DNA of 64,000 bases from Cognatishimia activa (GTDB taxonomy: Bacteria; Pseudomonadota; Alphaproteobacteria; Rhodobacterales; Rhodobacteraceae). Below the pieces are notes generated by a model, which worked only from the letters and a program-made list of their open reading frames with translations, was not told where the DNA came from and searched no databases. The stretch is from NCBI RefSeq assembly GCF_017798205.1, contig NZ_CP060010.1, positions 2,418,001 through 2,482,000 on the forward strand, given 5' to 3'. Of the stretch, positions 1-8,724 are shown in pieces (the first letter of the stretch is position 1; the number at the start of each line of letters is the position of its first letter). Position numbers and translations under genes: made by a program.

Positions 1-29
1 ACAACAGCGTCGACGTTGTCGGCATTTAA
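1..29 (+). CDS. C-terminal tail of the gene upstream of soxC (probably soxB)
   Basis: Reading from base 3, eight codons (NSVDVVGI) end at a TAA at 27-29, 21 bases before the soxC start. In the usual sox gene order soxB precedes soxC, so this is probably the end of SoxB. That rests on position only, since eight residues cannot identify a protein. Confidence 0.4.
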
Positions 30-50
30 TCCTCGGAGACTTTGAGACGA

Positions 51-1313
51 ATGAACAAGCTGTCAAAGCCATCCCGCCGGGCCTTCCTAAGGGGAAGCGC
101 CGCTGCCGCCGCCGGCACCGTTGCTGGCGCTGCCGGGGCGCAGACGCCAGATCCTTTGATCACCGAATTGCAGGACTGGGCGTCGTACACCGGTGCAGGG
201 GTTGATGAAACGCCCTATGGCATGCCGATCCAATATGAATCCCATGTCGTGCGTCGCAATGTGGAATGGCTCACAGCCTCGCCCATTTCCTCGATCAACT
301 TTACGCCGATCCATGCTCTGGATGGAACGATTACACCACAAGGCTGTGCCTTTGAGCGTCATCACTCGGGCGCCATTGAGCTGCGTAAAGAAGACTATCG
401 CCTGATGATCAATGGCTTGGTCGATCGACCCTTGGTGTTCACCTACGAAGATATCGAGCGTTTCCCGCGTGAAAACCACGTATACTTCTGCGAATGCGCG
501 GCCAACACAGGGATGGAATGGGCTGGAGCTCAGTTGAATGGGGCTCAGTTCACCCATGGTATGATCCACAATATGGAATACACCGGCGTGCCTTTGCGGA
601 CATTGCTGCAAGAGGCGGGTGCAGACATATCGTCTGATAAATGGGTTTATGTTGAAGGTGCGGATGCATCTTCCAATGGCCGTTCGATCCCAATGGAAAA
701 GGCGCTTGATGACGTTCTCGTCGCGTTCAAGGCCAATGGCGAAGCGCTGCGGATGGAGCACGGTTATCCAGTGCGCCTTGTTGTGCCTGGCTGGGAAGGC
801 AACATGTGGGTGAAATGGCTGCGTCGAATAGAGGTCGTTGATACCGCTGTCGAAAGTCGCGAAGAAACCTCCAAATACACGGACGTCTATGAGGACGGTA
901 CCGCTCGCAAGTGGACCTGGGTCATGGATGCGAAATCTGTGATTACCTCTCCCAGCCCACAGATGCCCATCACACATGGCACAGGCCCGCTTGTGATTTC
1001 CGGTCTTGCTTGGTCAGGTCACGGCCAGATTACACGCGTCGATGTTTCCAAAGATGGCGGGATCACCTGGGAAACCGCGCGTCTTGGCAAACAGGGCGAC
1101 ACAAAAGCGCTGACACGGTTCTATCTGGACACCGAATGGGATGGCGCGCCGATGCTTCTGCAATCCCGCGCGATGGATGAAACCGGCTATGTGCAACCCA
1201 CGAAAGATCAACTGCGCGAGCAGCGCGGCGAAAACGCCGTTTATCACAACAACTGTATCCAGACTTGGTACGTCAACGTAGAAGGGGTGGCCGAGAATGT
1301 CGAAGTCTCTTAA
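51..1313 (+). CDS. soxC: SoxC, molybdenum subunit of sulfane dehydrogenase Sox(CD)2
   Basis: Molybdopterin oxidoreductase of the sulfite oxidase family. With SoxD it forms the periplasmic sulfane dehydrogenase that oxidises the SoxY-bound sulfane sulfur, giving six electrons per thiosulfate. A Tat signal is visible (SRRAFLRGS at residues 8-16, followed by an Ala/Gly stretch), as expected for a cofactor-loaded exported enzyme. The segment FCECAANTGMEW (about 146-157) holds the likely Mo-ligating cysteine, and GAQLNG follows it as in SoxC. The C-terminal third is the dimerisation domain. ATG at 51 is preferred over an in-frame TTG at 42, because GGAG at 35-38 sits too close to the TTG. Length (420 aa) is normal. 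The end overlaps soxD by 17 bases, so the two are translationally coupled. Confidence 0.95.
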   Translation: MNKLSKPSRRAFLRGSAAAAAGTVAGAAGAQTPDPLITELQDWASYTGAGVDETPYGMPIQYESHVVRRNVEWLTASPISSINFTPIHALDGTITPQGCAFERHHSGAIELRKEDYRLMINGLVDRPLVFTYEDIERFPRENHVYFCECAANTGMEWAGAQLNGAQFTHGMIHNMEYTGVPLRTLLQEAGADISSDKWVYVEGADASSNGRSIPMEKALDDVLVAFKANGEALRMEHGYPVRLVVPGWEGNMWVKWLRRIEVVDTAVESREETSKYTDVYEDGTARKWTWVMDAKSVITSPSPQMPITHGTGPLVISGLAWSGHGQITRVDVSKDGGITWETARLGKQGDTKALTRFYLDTEWDGAPMLLQSRAMDETGYVQPTKDQLREQRGENAVYHNNCIQTWYVNVEGVAENVEVS

Positions 1314-2589
1314 TCAGATTTATCTGCCGGCCTTTGGTGGGATCTCATTGGTCATCGCCGTGGCGTTGGTCATGTCAAACCGCGAATATGCCGACGACCG
1401 CATGTCGATGCTGGAAGGCAGAATTGCGCAGGTCGATGCGCAAGCCGCAGAGTCCAAACAACTTGCGTCTTCGTTGGCCCTCGAACTCGAAGCCGCCAAA
1501 GCTGAAGCGGCCATGATGACTGCAACTCTGACCGCACCAGCGCCTGTTTCTGAGGGCACATTTGGTCTTGGACGCGCAGCGCTGGCCGAAGAAATTGCCG
1601 CATGGGACGTGGATGTCTTGCCAGACGGTCGCGGGCTCCCTGCTGGACAGGGTGACGTTTGGACCGGCGAGGAAGTTTTTGCCGACCGTTGCGGGTCTTG
1701 CCATGGTGATTTCGCTGAGGGTGTAGACAATTGGCCGGTTCTGGCAGGGGGCTTTGACACGCTCGCCGACGAAGACCCAGTCAAAACTGTCGGTTCCTAT
1801 TGGCCACATCTTTCGACTGCCTGGGACTATATCAACCGCTCTATGCCCTTTGGGGAAGCGGGCACGCTGACCGCCGATGAGACCTACGCGATTGTGGCTT
1901 ACATCCTATATTCCAACGACTTGGTGGATGACGACTTCGTTCTTTCAAACGAAAATTTCTCGGATTTCGACATGTACAACGCCAAGGGCTTTGTGATCGA
2001 TGATCGGCCTGAGCTGGAATATGCGGAATGGCGCGCCGAGCCCTGTATGAGCAACTGTAAAGACGAAGTTGCCGTGACGATGCGCTCGGTCTTTCTGGTG
2101 GAAACGCCCCCAGAAGGTGGATCCAATTCTGTGATGAACCACAGCTCGCTAGAGGGGATTCCGTCTTTCACGGCGAATGGTCCTTCGTTCATCCCGGCGT
2201 CTACTGCGAAGCCCGAAGCGCCTGCGGCTCAGGAGGCTGCGGCCGAGCCTGCAACGGGCGCTGATGCCGGCGCGGAACTGATCGCGGCTGGTGAAAAAGT
2301 CTTCAAGAAGTGTAAGGCCTGCCACGAAGTCGGTGATGGTGCCAAGAACAAGTCCGGCCCTCAGTTGAACGGCCTGATTGGGCGCACGGTGGGTTCGGTT
2401 GACGGCTTTAGATATTCCAACGCTTTCAAAGCGTTGATGGAAGAAGGGCGCGTTTGGGATGAAGAGTCTCTCGCGGCGTTTCTAGCAAAGCCGAAGTCCT
2501 ACATCAAAGGGACCAAAATGGCCTTCTCAGGCCTCAAGAAGAAAGGAGATCAGGAAGCCATTGTCGCGTACCTGAATAGCTTTCGCTAG
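1297..2589 (+). CDS. soxD: SoxD, diheme cytochrome c subunit of sulfane dehydrogenase
   Basis: Electron-accepting partner of SoxC. Residues 8-27 form an uncleaved signal anchor, followed by a likely coiled coil (about 35-75) and two cytochrome c domains. Heme motifs are CGSCH at 132-136 and CKACH at 339-343. The second domain has the class I signature GPQLNGLIGR and a likely axial Met at 408. An Ala/Pro/Glu-rich linker (about 303-325) joins the domains. Two hemes and about 400 aa match known SoxD proteins. The frame ends at TAG 2587-2589 immediately after AYLNSFR, the normal end of a cytochrome c helix. Shifting +1 at the UUU-C just before the stop continues without interruption into a third cytochrome domain, described in the next entry. 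Confidence 0.95.
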   Translation: MSKSLNQIYLPAFGGISLVIAVALVMSNREYADDRMSMLEGRIAQVDAQAAESKQLASSLALELEAAKAEAAMMTATLTAPAPVSEGTFGLGRAALAEEIAAWDVDVLPDGRGLPAGQGDVWTGEEVFADRCGSCHGDFAEGVDNWPVLAGGFDTLADEDPVKTVGSYWPHLSTAWDYINRSMPFGEAGTLTADETYAIVAYILYSNDLVDDDFVLSNENFSDFDMYNAKGFVIDDRPELEYAEWRAEPCMSNCKDEVAVTMRSVFLVETPPEGGSNSVMNHSSLEGIPSFTANGPSFIPASTAKPEAPAAQEAAAEPATGADAGAELIAAGEKVFKKCKACHEVGDGAKNKSGPQLNGLIGRTVGSVDGFRYSNAFKALMEEGRVWDEESLAAFLAKPKSYIKGTKMAFSGLKKKGDQEAIVAYLNSFR

Positions 2590-2899
2590 TGGCGAAGACG
2601 CCGCGCAAGCTGCGGCCCCTGAGACGGGTTTTACCGTTTCACAAGAGATCCTCGCGATCGAAGGGGACCCTGAATATGGGGAGTATTTAGGGTCAGAATG
2701 CACAACCTGCCACCAGGCAAATGGCGGCAACGACGGCATACCTTCGATTGTCGGGTGGGAGACTGAAGACTTTGTGATCGCAATGCACGCCTACAAGGAA
2801 AAGCACCGCGAAAACCCAGTCATGCAGATGATTACTGGCCGATTAGCCAATGACGAGATCGCAGCCTTGGCAGCGTATTTCAAAAGCTTCGGGAACTGA
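2576..2899 (+). CDS. soxE: SoxE/FccA-like monoheme cytochrome c domain, +1 to soxD, no own start codon
   Basis: Open frame from after a TGA at 2573-2575 to TGA 2897-2899. It encodes an acidic/Ala-rich linker, then a compact cytochrome c domain with heme motif CTTCH (bases about 2699-2713). The segments GIPSIVGW, AMHAYKEK and ITGRLANDEIAALAAYF resemble the cytochrome subunit of flavocytochrome c sulfide dehydrogenase, the partner of SoxF encoded next. No ATG, GTG or TTG lies between the preceding stop and the heme motif, and no signal peptide is encoded. Dropping one base at 2584 would join soxD and this frame as AYLNSF-ASGEDAAQAA, giving a protein of about 533 aa with three hemes. Possible explanations: a SoxD-SoxE fusion made by +1 frameshifting at UUU-C, a real indel that kills the domain, or a sequence error. 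Confidence 0.75.
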   Translation: MAFASGEDAAQAAAPETGFTVSQEILAIEGDPEYGEYLGSECTTCHQANGGNDGIPSIVGWETEDFVIAMHAYKEKHRENPVMQMITGRLANDEIAALAAYFKSFGN

Positions 2900-2928
2900 G
2901 GCGAAAATAAAAGGGAGGAGACCCCAAT

Positions 2929-4194
2929 ATGACTATGAACAGAAGGACTTTCCTAGGAACGACGGTGGCCGCTTCGGCAACGCTTGCGGCACCGATGGTT
3001 CTAGGTGCAGGTCATGGCAAGCCACGGGTTGTTGTCATCGGCGGTGGTGCCGGCGGTGCGACCGCTGCGCGTTACATTGCCAAGGACAGCAAAGGTGAGA
3101 TCGACGTCACCTTGGTTGAACCAACCCGCAAATACTACACGTGCTTCTTCTCAAACCTCTATCTTGGTGGTTTTAAAGAGATGGACGATCTAGGCCACAC
3201 CTATGGTGGGCTCGCAGCGAATGGCGTGAATGTTGTTCACGACTGGGCAATTGGCGTTGATCGTGACACCAAGACAGTGACGCTGGCTGGCGGTTCTGCG
3301 CTAAGATACGACAAGTTGATCCTGAGCCCCGGTATCGATTTCGTCGATATGTCGGTTCCTGGATGGGACATCACCTCGCAAAACGCGATGCCGCATGCTT
3401 ATAAGGCAGGGTCCCAGACTGAACTACTGAAAGCTCAACTGATGGCAATGCCACAGGGCGGGACCTTTGCAATGGTTGCGCCTCCAAACCCGTATCGTTG
3501 TCCTCCAGGGCCATACGAGCGGATTTCGATGGTTGCCCATTACCTCAAGAACAACAACCCTACGGCCAAGATCCTGATTGCCGATCCGAAGCCAAAGTTC
3601 TCTAAGATGGGATTGTTCCAAGAAGGCTGGTCAAACCACTATGACGGAATGATCGAATGGGTCGGCGAAGACTTCGGTGGCGGCAATGTTGCTGTTGATA
3701 CCCATGCGATGACTCTGTCCATCGACGGTGACGTCAACAAAGTGGATGTTTGCAACGTGATCCCTGCCATGAAAGCGGGCAAAATCGCGGATATCGCGGG
3801 CGTAACCGACGGCAACTGGGCTCCAGTCAACGCCGTAGACATGTCCACCAAAGCTGATCCTGATGTTTACGTCTTGGGGGATGCGTCGCAGCAAGGCGAT
3901 ATGCCGAAGTCTGGCTTCTCTGCGAACTCTCAGGCGAAAGTCTGTGCAAACGCGGTACGCGGCGCGCTGACAGGGTCGAAAATCTTCCCAGCCAAGTTCT
4001 CCAACACGTGCTGGTCTCTGATTGACACCAATGACGGTGTCAAAGTGGGCGCGACATATGAAGCGACGGCTGAGAAGATCGCCAAGGTTGACGGTTTCAT
4101 CTCTCAGACCGGTGAATCCGCGGATGTTCGTAAAGCGACTTACGAAGAGTCCGAAGGCTGGTATTCCGGTATCACAGCCGACATGTTTGGCTAG
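2929..4194 (+). CDS. soxF: SoxF, flavoprotein of flavocytochrome c sulfide dehydrogenase
   Basis: Periplasmic FAD protein that oxidises sulfide or activates the Sox complex, and would pass electrons to a SoxE-type cytochrome. Tat signal NRRTFLG (4-10). The dinucleotide-binding loop VVVIGGGAGGATAARY is at 34-49. Three cysteines fit the family: C72 (TCFFSN) lies at the distance expected for the 8-alpha-cysteinyl FAD attachment. C191 (PYRCPPGPYE) and C361 (NTCWSL) fit the redox-active disulfide. A strong ribosome site (gggaggag) stands 8 bases before the ATG. The gene is followed at once by a strong hairpin, which closes the sox transcript. 421 aa is full length. Confidence 0.95.
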   Translation: MTMNRRTFLGTTVAASATLAAPMVLGAGHGKPRVVVIGGGAGGATAARYIAKDSKGEIDVTLVEPTRKYYTCFFSNLYLGGFKEMDDLGHTYGGLAANGVNVVHDWAIGVDRDTKTVTLAGGSALRYDKLILSPGIDFVDMSVPGWDITSQNAMPHAYKAGSQTELLKAQLMAMPQGGTFAMVAPPNPYRCPPGPYERISMVAHYLKNNNPTAKILIADPKPKFSKMGLFQEGWSNHYDGMIEWVGEDFGGGNVAVDTHAMTLSIDGDVNKVDVCNVIPAMKAGKIADIAGVTDGNWAPVNAVDMSTKADPDVYVLGDASQQGDMPKSGFSANSQAKVCANAVRGALTGSKIFPAKFSNTCWSLIDTNDGVKVGATYEATAEKIAKVDGFISQTGESADVRKATYEESEGWYSGITADMFG

Positions 4195-4200
4195 TACTAT

Positions 4201-4230
4201 AAAACCCGGGCCTCTTGTGGCCCGGGTTTT
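4201..4230 (+). terminator. Intrinsic terminator after soxF
   Basis: A perfect 12-bp stem (aaaacccgggcc / ggcccgggtttt) with a 6-base loop begins 6 bases after the soxF stop and ends in a T run. It is close to symmetric. It would end the sox transcript or attenuate reading into the DUF302-hemA block. Confidence 0.9.
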
Positions 4231-4250
4231 CCAAATTGTTGAGGTTCGCC

Positions 4251-4676
4251 ATGCGCAACATTGTGCTGCCCCTGTTGTTGCTCGCCACGCCGGCATTTTC
4301 TGAGGCGCCTGTGCTCGTCCCCTATGACGGGAGTTTCGAAGACGCGAGTTTTGCCGTTGAAAGTGCGATTGTGGATCGGGGACTTGTGATTGACTACGTC
4401 AGTCACGTCGGCGACATGCTCAACCGAACCGGAGTAGATGTTGGGAGCGATGCCGCAATCTTTGACGCGGCCGACATCTTTCTTTTCTGTTCTGCGGTCC
4501 TGTCCCGAGAGGTTATGGAGGCAGATCCCAGCAATATCCAATTCTGTCCATACGGAATTTTCGTCACTGAGATAAACGGCGACGTCTCCATTGGACACAG
4601 GACCTATCCCGAGGGGCCGATGCAAAAAATCCAAGCGCTGCTGCAGGATATTGTGACGGATGCGAGTGCGTTCTAA
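4251..4676 (+). CDS. Exported DUF302-like small protein
   Basis: A 142-aa protein with a clear Sec signal ([19 protein letters not shown]). The mature part has the alternating pattern of DUF302 domains: a [18 protein letters not shown] helix, a strand with [11 protein letters not shown], and a C-terminal helix. It contains two cysteines. The family is found beside sulfur-oxidation and redox genes, but no reaction is known. ATG 4251 is chosen over an upstream TTG at 4215, because the latter lies inside the terminator; GAGG stands 6 bases before the ATG. The stop TAA overlaps the hemA start (TAATG), so the two are coupled. The family call is from pattern only. Confidence 0.7.
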   Translation: MRNIVLPLLLLATPAFSEAPVLVPYDGSFEDASFAVESAIVDRGLVIDYVSHVGDMLNRTGVDVGSDAAIFDAADIFLFCSAVLSREVMEADPSNIQFCPYGIFVTEINGDVSIGHRTYPEGPMQKIQALLQDIVTDASAF

Positions 4677-5893
4677 TGGACTTTGAAGCCTTTTTCGACC
4701 AGCAACTGCAATCGCTAAAGAACGACGGCAACTATCGAGAATTTGCCGAGTTGGAGCGCCACCGCGGCGCATTTCCAAATGCCACGTGTCACAATGGTCC
4801 GGGCGAGGTGACGGTTTGGTGCTCAAACGACTATCTGGGAATGGGGCAGCATCCTGCGGTGCTTGCAGCGATGCATGACGCGCTTGATCGAACCGGAGCC
4901 GGGGCAGGGGGCACCCGCAACATTTCGGGCACCACGTATGCGCATGTACTCTTGGAGAAAGAGCTCGCAGATTTGCATGGCAAAGAGGCCGCTTTGCTGT
5001 TTACGTCGGGCTATGTTTCCAATTGGGCAGCTTTGGGAACTTTGGCCTCAAAGATACCGAACTGCGTTGTGCTATCGGACGCGCTAAACCATGCATCAAT
5101 GATCGAAGGCATCCGTCATTCGCGAGCCCAGAAAGTGATCTGGAAACACAATGATGTTGGCGACTTAGAGGCGAAGTTGCGGGCGCTCCCAAAAGAGCAA
5201 CCAAAGCTGATCGCCTTTGAAAGCGTCTATTCCATGGATGGCGATATCGCGCCAATCAAGGAAATCTGTGATCTGGCAGATAAATATGGGGCAATGACAT
5301 ATCTGGACGAGGTTCATGCTGTCGGGCTCTATGGTCCTCGGGGTGGTGGGATCGCAGAAGAGCGTGGTTTGATGGATCGGATCACGGTTATCGAGGGCAC
5401 TTTGGGCAAGGCCTTTGGTGTCGTGGGGGGCTATATTGCCGCCTCGGCTAAGCTCTGCGACTTTATTAGATCGTTTTCCAGCGGGTTCATTTTTACAACC
5501 GCATTGCCGCCCTCGGTTGCGGCAGGGGCGGCGGCCTCTGTCAAACACCTGAAGAACAGTCGCAAAGAGCGCGAGACCCATCAGGCTCGTGTGGCCGAAG
5601 TGCGCGCGCGACTGGATGCGATCGGACTGCCGCATATCGACAATCCAAGTCACATTATCCCTGTGGTTGTGGGTGATCCGGGAAAATGTAAGTTTATCTC
5701 GGACACGCTGCTTAAGAGGTACGGCATCTATATCCAGCCCATAAACTACCCGACCGTCCCAAAAGGCACAGAACGCCTCAGGATCACGCCATCGCCTGTT
5801 CACAGCAGTGATGATGTGGAAAGGCTGGTGTCCGCGCTTGAGGACCTCTGGACGCAATGTGAGCTCGCACGCGCGCCTATGGCTGCACAATAG
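4676..5893 (+). CDS. hemA: 5-Aminolevulinate synthase
   Basis: PLP enzyme that condenses glycine with succinyl-CoA to 5-aminolevulinate, the first step of the alphaproteobacterial (Shemin) route to heme. Family marks: GTRNISGTT (79-87), [12 protein letters not shown], the PLP-contact aspartate in DEVHAVG (D211) and the Schiff-base lysine in EGTLGKAFG (K245, near K248 of Rhodobacter HemA). 405 aa is full length. It starts inside the stop of the DUF302-like gene, and its own stop overlaps the next gene by one base. Its place directly behind sox cytochrome genes suggests a copy that matches heme supply to cytochrome demand. Whether a second hemA exists elsewhere cannot be seen here. Confidence 0.95.
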   Translation: MDFEAFFDQQLQSLKNDGNYREFAELERHRGAFPNATCHNGPGEVTVWCSNDYLGMGQHPAVLAAMHDALDRTGAGAGGTRNISGTTYAHVLLEKELADLHGKEAALLFTSGYVSNWAALGTLASKIPNCVVLSDALNHASMIEGIRHSRAQKVIWKHNDVGDLEAKLRALPKEQPKLIAFESVYSMDGDIAPIKEICDLADKYGAMTYLDEVHAVGLYGPRGGGIAEERGLMDRITVIEGTLGKAFGVVGGYIAASAKLCDFIRSFSSGFIFTTALPPSVAAGAAASVKHLKNSRKERETHQARVAEVRARLDAIGLPHIDNPSHIIPVVVGDPGKCKFISDTLLKRYGIYIQPINYPTVPKGTERLRITPSPVHSSDDVERLVSALEDLWTQCELARAPMAAQ

Positions 5894-6342
5894 TGAAAGG
5901 GTTTCCGGATATTCCTCCGATCTGGTGGGTTGCGAGTATCGCCCTCATTCATGCGTTTGGGTGGGTCGCACCTGGGCTGCACGCTGAGAGCGCCATTTTG
6001 GAATTACTTTCGCGTGTGATTCTTGCAGCTGCGCTCGCATTGATCATGTGGTCGGCCATTTGGTTTTGGCGAAAGAAAACGCCAATCGAGCCGCATCACA
6101 CGCCCAAGGCCCTTATTGTCGAAGGGCCATACAGGGTGTCTCGGAACCCAATTTATCTTGCGCTTGTGATGCTCACAGCGGCCTCTGCATTGGGCGCGGG
6201 CTCCGTATTTGGTCTATTCGTCACGCTTGCCCTATGGCGTGTGTTGGATACGCGTTTTGCTGCGATTGAAGAAGAGCTACTCAAAGAAACCTTTGGAGGC
6301 GAAGCCGAGTCCTATTTGGCGCAAACACGCAGGTGGATTTGA
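5893..6342 (+). CDS. Isoprenylcysteine carboxyl methyltransferase-like membrane methyltransferase
   Basis: A 149-aa integral membrane protein with three to four helices (about 9-27, 37-57, 85-113). The signature GPYRVSRNPIYLAL (about 77-90) is that of the ICMT/PEMT superfamily, which methylates lipids or terminal carboxylates with S-adenosylmethionine. The bacterial substrates are unknown. It starts with GTG at 5893, sharing one base with the hemA stop, so it is coupled to hemA. It converges with the rhodanese gene 5 bases downstream. Confidence 0.8.
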   Translation: MKGFPDIPPIWWVASIALIHAFGWVAPGLHAESAILELLSRVILAAALALIMWSAIWFWRKKTPIEPHHTPKALIVEGPYRVSRNPIYLALVMLTAASALGAGSVFGLFVTLALWRVLDTRFAAIEEELLKETFGGEAESYLAQTRRWI

Positions 6343-6347
6343 AGACC

Positions 6348-6860
6348 TTAGTTCGTAGCCGCCCAAGTGTCGCGCGCGGCGTCATAGGCATCCGCCGCGT
6401 CTTTTAGATCAACCAGGGGAAGGCCCTTTTCAATCCAACCTTTGCCGCGCTGATTGCCGAACATGCCTTCTGATACATCCACGACACCTGCGATGCCGTT
6501 ACGCTCCAACACCTCTGCGATATAGGACGAGCGACCGCCCGTTGCGCAGATGAGTGCGATCTTTTCTGGGGCGTATTGAGCTAACAGCGTCTGGAGTTGC
6601 GTTGCGAAATCAGGGCGGTGCATTGAAATAGGCCACGCGCCCGCGGCCAACCCGCTTTCCTTCCATTCCTGTTCCGAGCGAATGTCGATCAACACGATGT
6701 CTCCTGATGCTACGCTTTCCAAAGCTTGCTCGGCACTCATGATCGGGGCTTCGGCAAGCAGTTGGCCAGCTTTCAGGATCGCTACCAAAAGAACCGCGCT
6801 GAACCACATAAAGCGCATATGCTTTAGGGAATTGCGTTGTCTCGCGACTGACTTGCTCAC
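6348..6860 (-). CDS. Secreted or membrane-anchored rhodanese-like protein
   Basis: A single rhodanese domain of 170 aa behind an N-terminal hydrophobic segment (about 17-36). The active-site loop CATGGRS puts the catalytic, persulfide-carrying cysteine at about residue 105; the first motif IDIRSEQEW is also present. It is expected in the periplasm, transferring or scavenging sulfane sulfur near the Sox proteins. The GTG start at 6860 is chosen because GGAG stands 5 bases upstream; it overlaps the stop of the MBL gene before it by four bases. It is the last of three coupled genes on the minus strand. Confidence 0.88.
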   Translation of the reverse strand: MSKSVARQRNSLKHMRFMWFSAVLLVAILKAGQLLAEAPIMSAEQALESVASGDIVLIDIRSEQEWKESGLAAGAWPISMHRPDFATQLQTLLAQYAPEKIALICATGGRSSYIAEVLERNGIAGVVDVSEGMFGNQRGKGWIEKGLPLVDLKDAADAYDAARDTWAATN

Positions 6861-7801
6861 TCGAACTCCATCTGCTCATACACGCGACCGGCGTTTCTGG
6901 TCGCCAGTTCCTCGAACGTATCGAGGTGTCTATAGGGGCTCTGATCAACATAGTAGGCTTCAGCGAGATCGCCACCATTGTCTAGGTGCTCACCAATTTT
7001 CTCGCGGAGATACACCAGGTAGTCACGCGTGTAGCGACGGACCTGGTCCATATTCGTTGGCGTGCCGTGTCCCGGTATCACATATGTGGCATTCAACGCT
7101 TCAAACCCGGTTTCCCAGGTTTCGATCCAGTCATAGACGATCGTGTCTTCAAAGATCGGAAGCATACGCTGGTGAAATGCCATGTCACCGGCGATGACAA
7201 GGCTTTGTTCCGGCAACCAGACCTGAATATCCCCTGGACCATGTGCTGGGCCGAGGTGAAGCACCTCTATCGTGTAAGACCCCATTTCAATTGAATGTTT
7301 ATCTTCAAAGGTAATGGTTGGGGGCGCGATGAACGTGCCTTCCGATTTGTCACGATTGTAGCGTTTCATATTCTCGAGAATGAACGGACCGCGCTCGGCA
7401 ATTTCATGCGCTGCATCCACATGGGCGAGAATAGGGACGCCAAACTCAGACCAATAGGAGTTGCCCAACATCGCATGCCCCTGGCCATTTTCATTGATCA
7501 CCAATTTTACCGGCTGATCCGTGATTGCTTTGATCTCTTGATGCAGCGCTTGCGCTAGCACATAGGCCGCGCCGCCGTTAACAACAATGACGCCGTCACC
7601 GGTGACAATGAAGCTTAGGTTGTTGTTATGCCCCGTGTTTTCATAAGTCGGGGGAGCTGTCGCACCGATTGCAGACCAAACATGAGGGATGACTTCGATG
7701 GGTTTGGAATAGAGCGCAGATGCAGGGTACTGATCTGCAATATCTTCGCTGGCCAGAAGTGGTGACGCGAAAAAAATGAAAGGAAGGACATAGCGCATCA
7801 T
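6857..7801 (-). CDS. SoxH-like exported MBL-fold protein with a degenerate metal motif
   Basis: A 314-aa metallo-beta-lactamase-fold protein with a Sec signal (RYVLPFIFFASPLLAS). The fold is clear from NNLSFIVTGDGVIVVNGG, the strand GDIQVWLPEQSLVIAGD and the C-terminal VIPGHGTPT. Where catalytic members have HxHxDH, this one reads NENGQGHAMLGN: the first two ligand histidines are Asn and Gln, and one His remains nearby. The related SoxH/quinoprotein-relay proteins also show variation here, so this may be a subfamily with altered metal binding. It is coupled at both ends (1-base and 4-base overlaps) to another MBL gene and a rhodanese gene. The name rests on neighbourhood and fold. Confidence 0.82.
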   Translation of the reverse strand: MMRYVLPFIFFASPLLASEDIADQYPASALYSKPIEVIPHVWSAIGATAPPTYENTGHNNNLSFIVTGDGVIVVNGGAAYVLAQALHQEIKAITDQPVKLVINENGQGHAMLGNSYWSEFGVPILAHVDAAHEIAERGPFILENMKRYNRDKSEGTFIAPPTITFEDKHSIEMGSYTIEVLHLGPAHGPGDIQVWLPEQSLVIAGDMAFHQRMLPIFEDTIVYDWIETWETGFEALNATYVIPGHGTPTNMDQVRRYTRDYLVYLREKIGEHLDNGGDLAEAYYVDQSPYRHLDTFEELATRNAGRVYEQMEFE

Positions 7802-8709
7802 CAGATCCCAATAAACCGATAACCATCGCGATACCGCTCGACTTTGCCCATGCCACCGTCGGGCAAATGGAACCCAATCAGCGTAAGGTCTTCTGAGGTC
7901 AGCCGATCAAAAAGCATCTGCCGCGTTTTGACGGCCAGCGCTGCGTCCTGATCTGATCCGCTTTCCCAGGAGGGACGCTGAAACGCAACATGGTGGTTTC
8001 CGATCGCATCGCCAACAACAAGCGCTGCGTTGGACCCGTTTCGAATTTCAAATCCCATATGCCCCGGAGTATGCCCGGGCGAGGAAACTGCGGCGATCCC
8101 CGGAAGAATCTCCGATCCGTCATCAAATAGGACAACAGAATCTTCAATCGCCTCCATCCGTCGCTTGGCTCCAACCGCGAAAGCCGCGCGAGCCTCACCG
8201 ATGGTCGAGACGGTCTCGGGATTCCACCAATAGTCCCACTCTTGTCGACCCATCATGTAGGTTGCGTCGTAGAATAATGGGTCATCGAACTCGTCAAGAA
8301 GCCCCCAAATGTGATCCGGGTGCGCATGCGTGAAAACCACATGGGTGATGTCTTCCGGAGCCAATCCAAGCGCATCCAAGCTGTCCACGATCGTGCCTGC
8401 GCTTGGCATGAAGTCGGGGCCGGAACCCACGTCAAATAAAACTGTGTTTTCTCCATCTCGATAGAGCGCCAGATTGCATTCGGGTGTCAGGCGGTCTTTC
8501 GAAACGCCAAACTCTAAAAGGACGTCGTCCAACTGATCCTGCGGCATCGGTTCAAATATGAAGCTTCCAGGGAGCATCAGGCTTCCGTCACTCACCGTAG
8601 TTAGAGACGCGCTTCCCAAAGCGATTTCTGATTTGGCAAAGTGGGGCAAAGCACAGGCGAAAGGAGCAGCTAGAGCGTGGCTTAGAACCCGTCTACGTGA
8701 GAAATTCAT
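7801..8709 (-). CDS. Exported MBL-fold hydrolase (SoxG/quorum-lactonase type)
   Basis: A 302-aa MBL hydrolase with a Tat-like N terminus (FSRRRVLSHALAAPFACA). All metal positions appear to be present: THAHPDHIWG, then SSPGHTPGHMGF, GDAIGNH and a late GFHLPD. This is a complete dizinc site, unlike its downstream neighbour. The family includes lactonases and thiosulfate-induced SoxG-type proteins; beside sox genes the latter role is more likely. It is first of a three-gene minus-strand unit and has a palindromic AT-rich site just upstream. Confidence 0.88.
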   Translation of the reverse strand: MNFSRRRVLSHALAAPFACALPHFAKSEIALGSASLTTVSDGSLMLPGSFIFEPMPQDQLDDVLLEFGVSKDRLTPECNLALYRDGENTVLFDVGSGPDFMPSAGTIVDSLDALGLAPEDITHVVFTHAHPDHIWGLLDEFDDPLFYDATYMMGRQEWDYWWNPETVSTIGEARAAFAVGAKRRMEAIEDSVVLFDDGSEILPGIAAVSSPGHTPGHMGFEIRNGSNAALVVGDAIGNHHVAFQRPSWESGSDQDAALAVKTRQMLFDRLTSEDLTLIGFHLPDGGMGKVERYRDGYRFIGI

Positions 8710-8724
8710 GGCAGACCTCTTACG

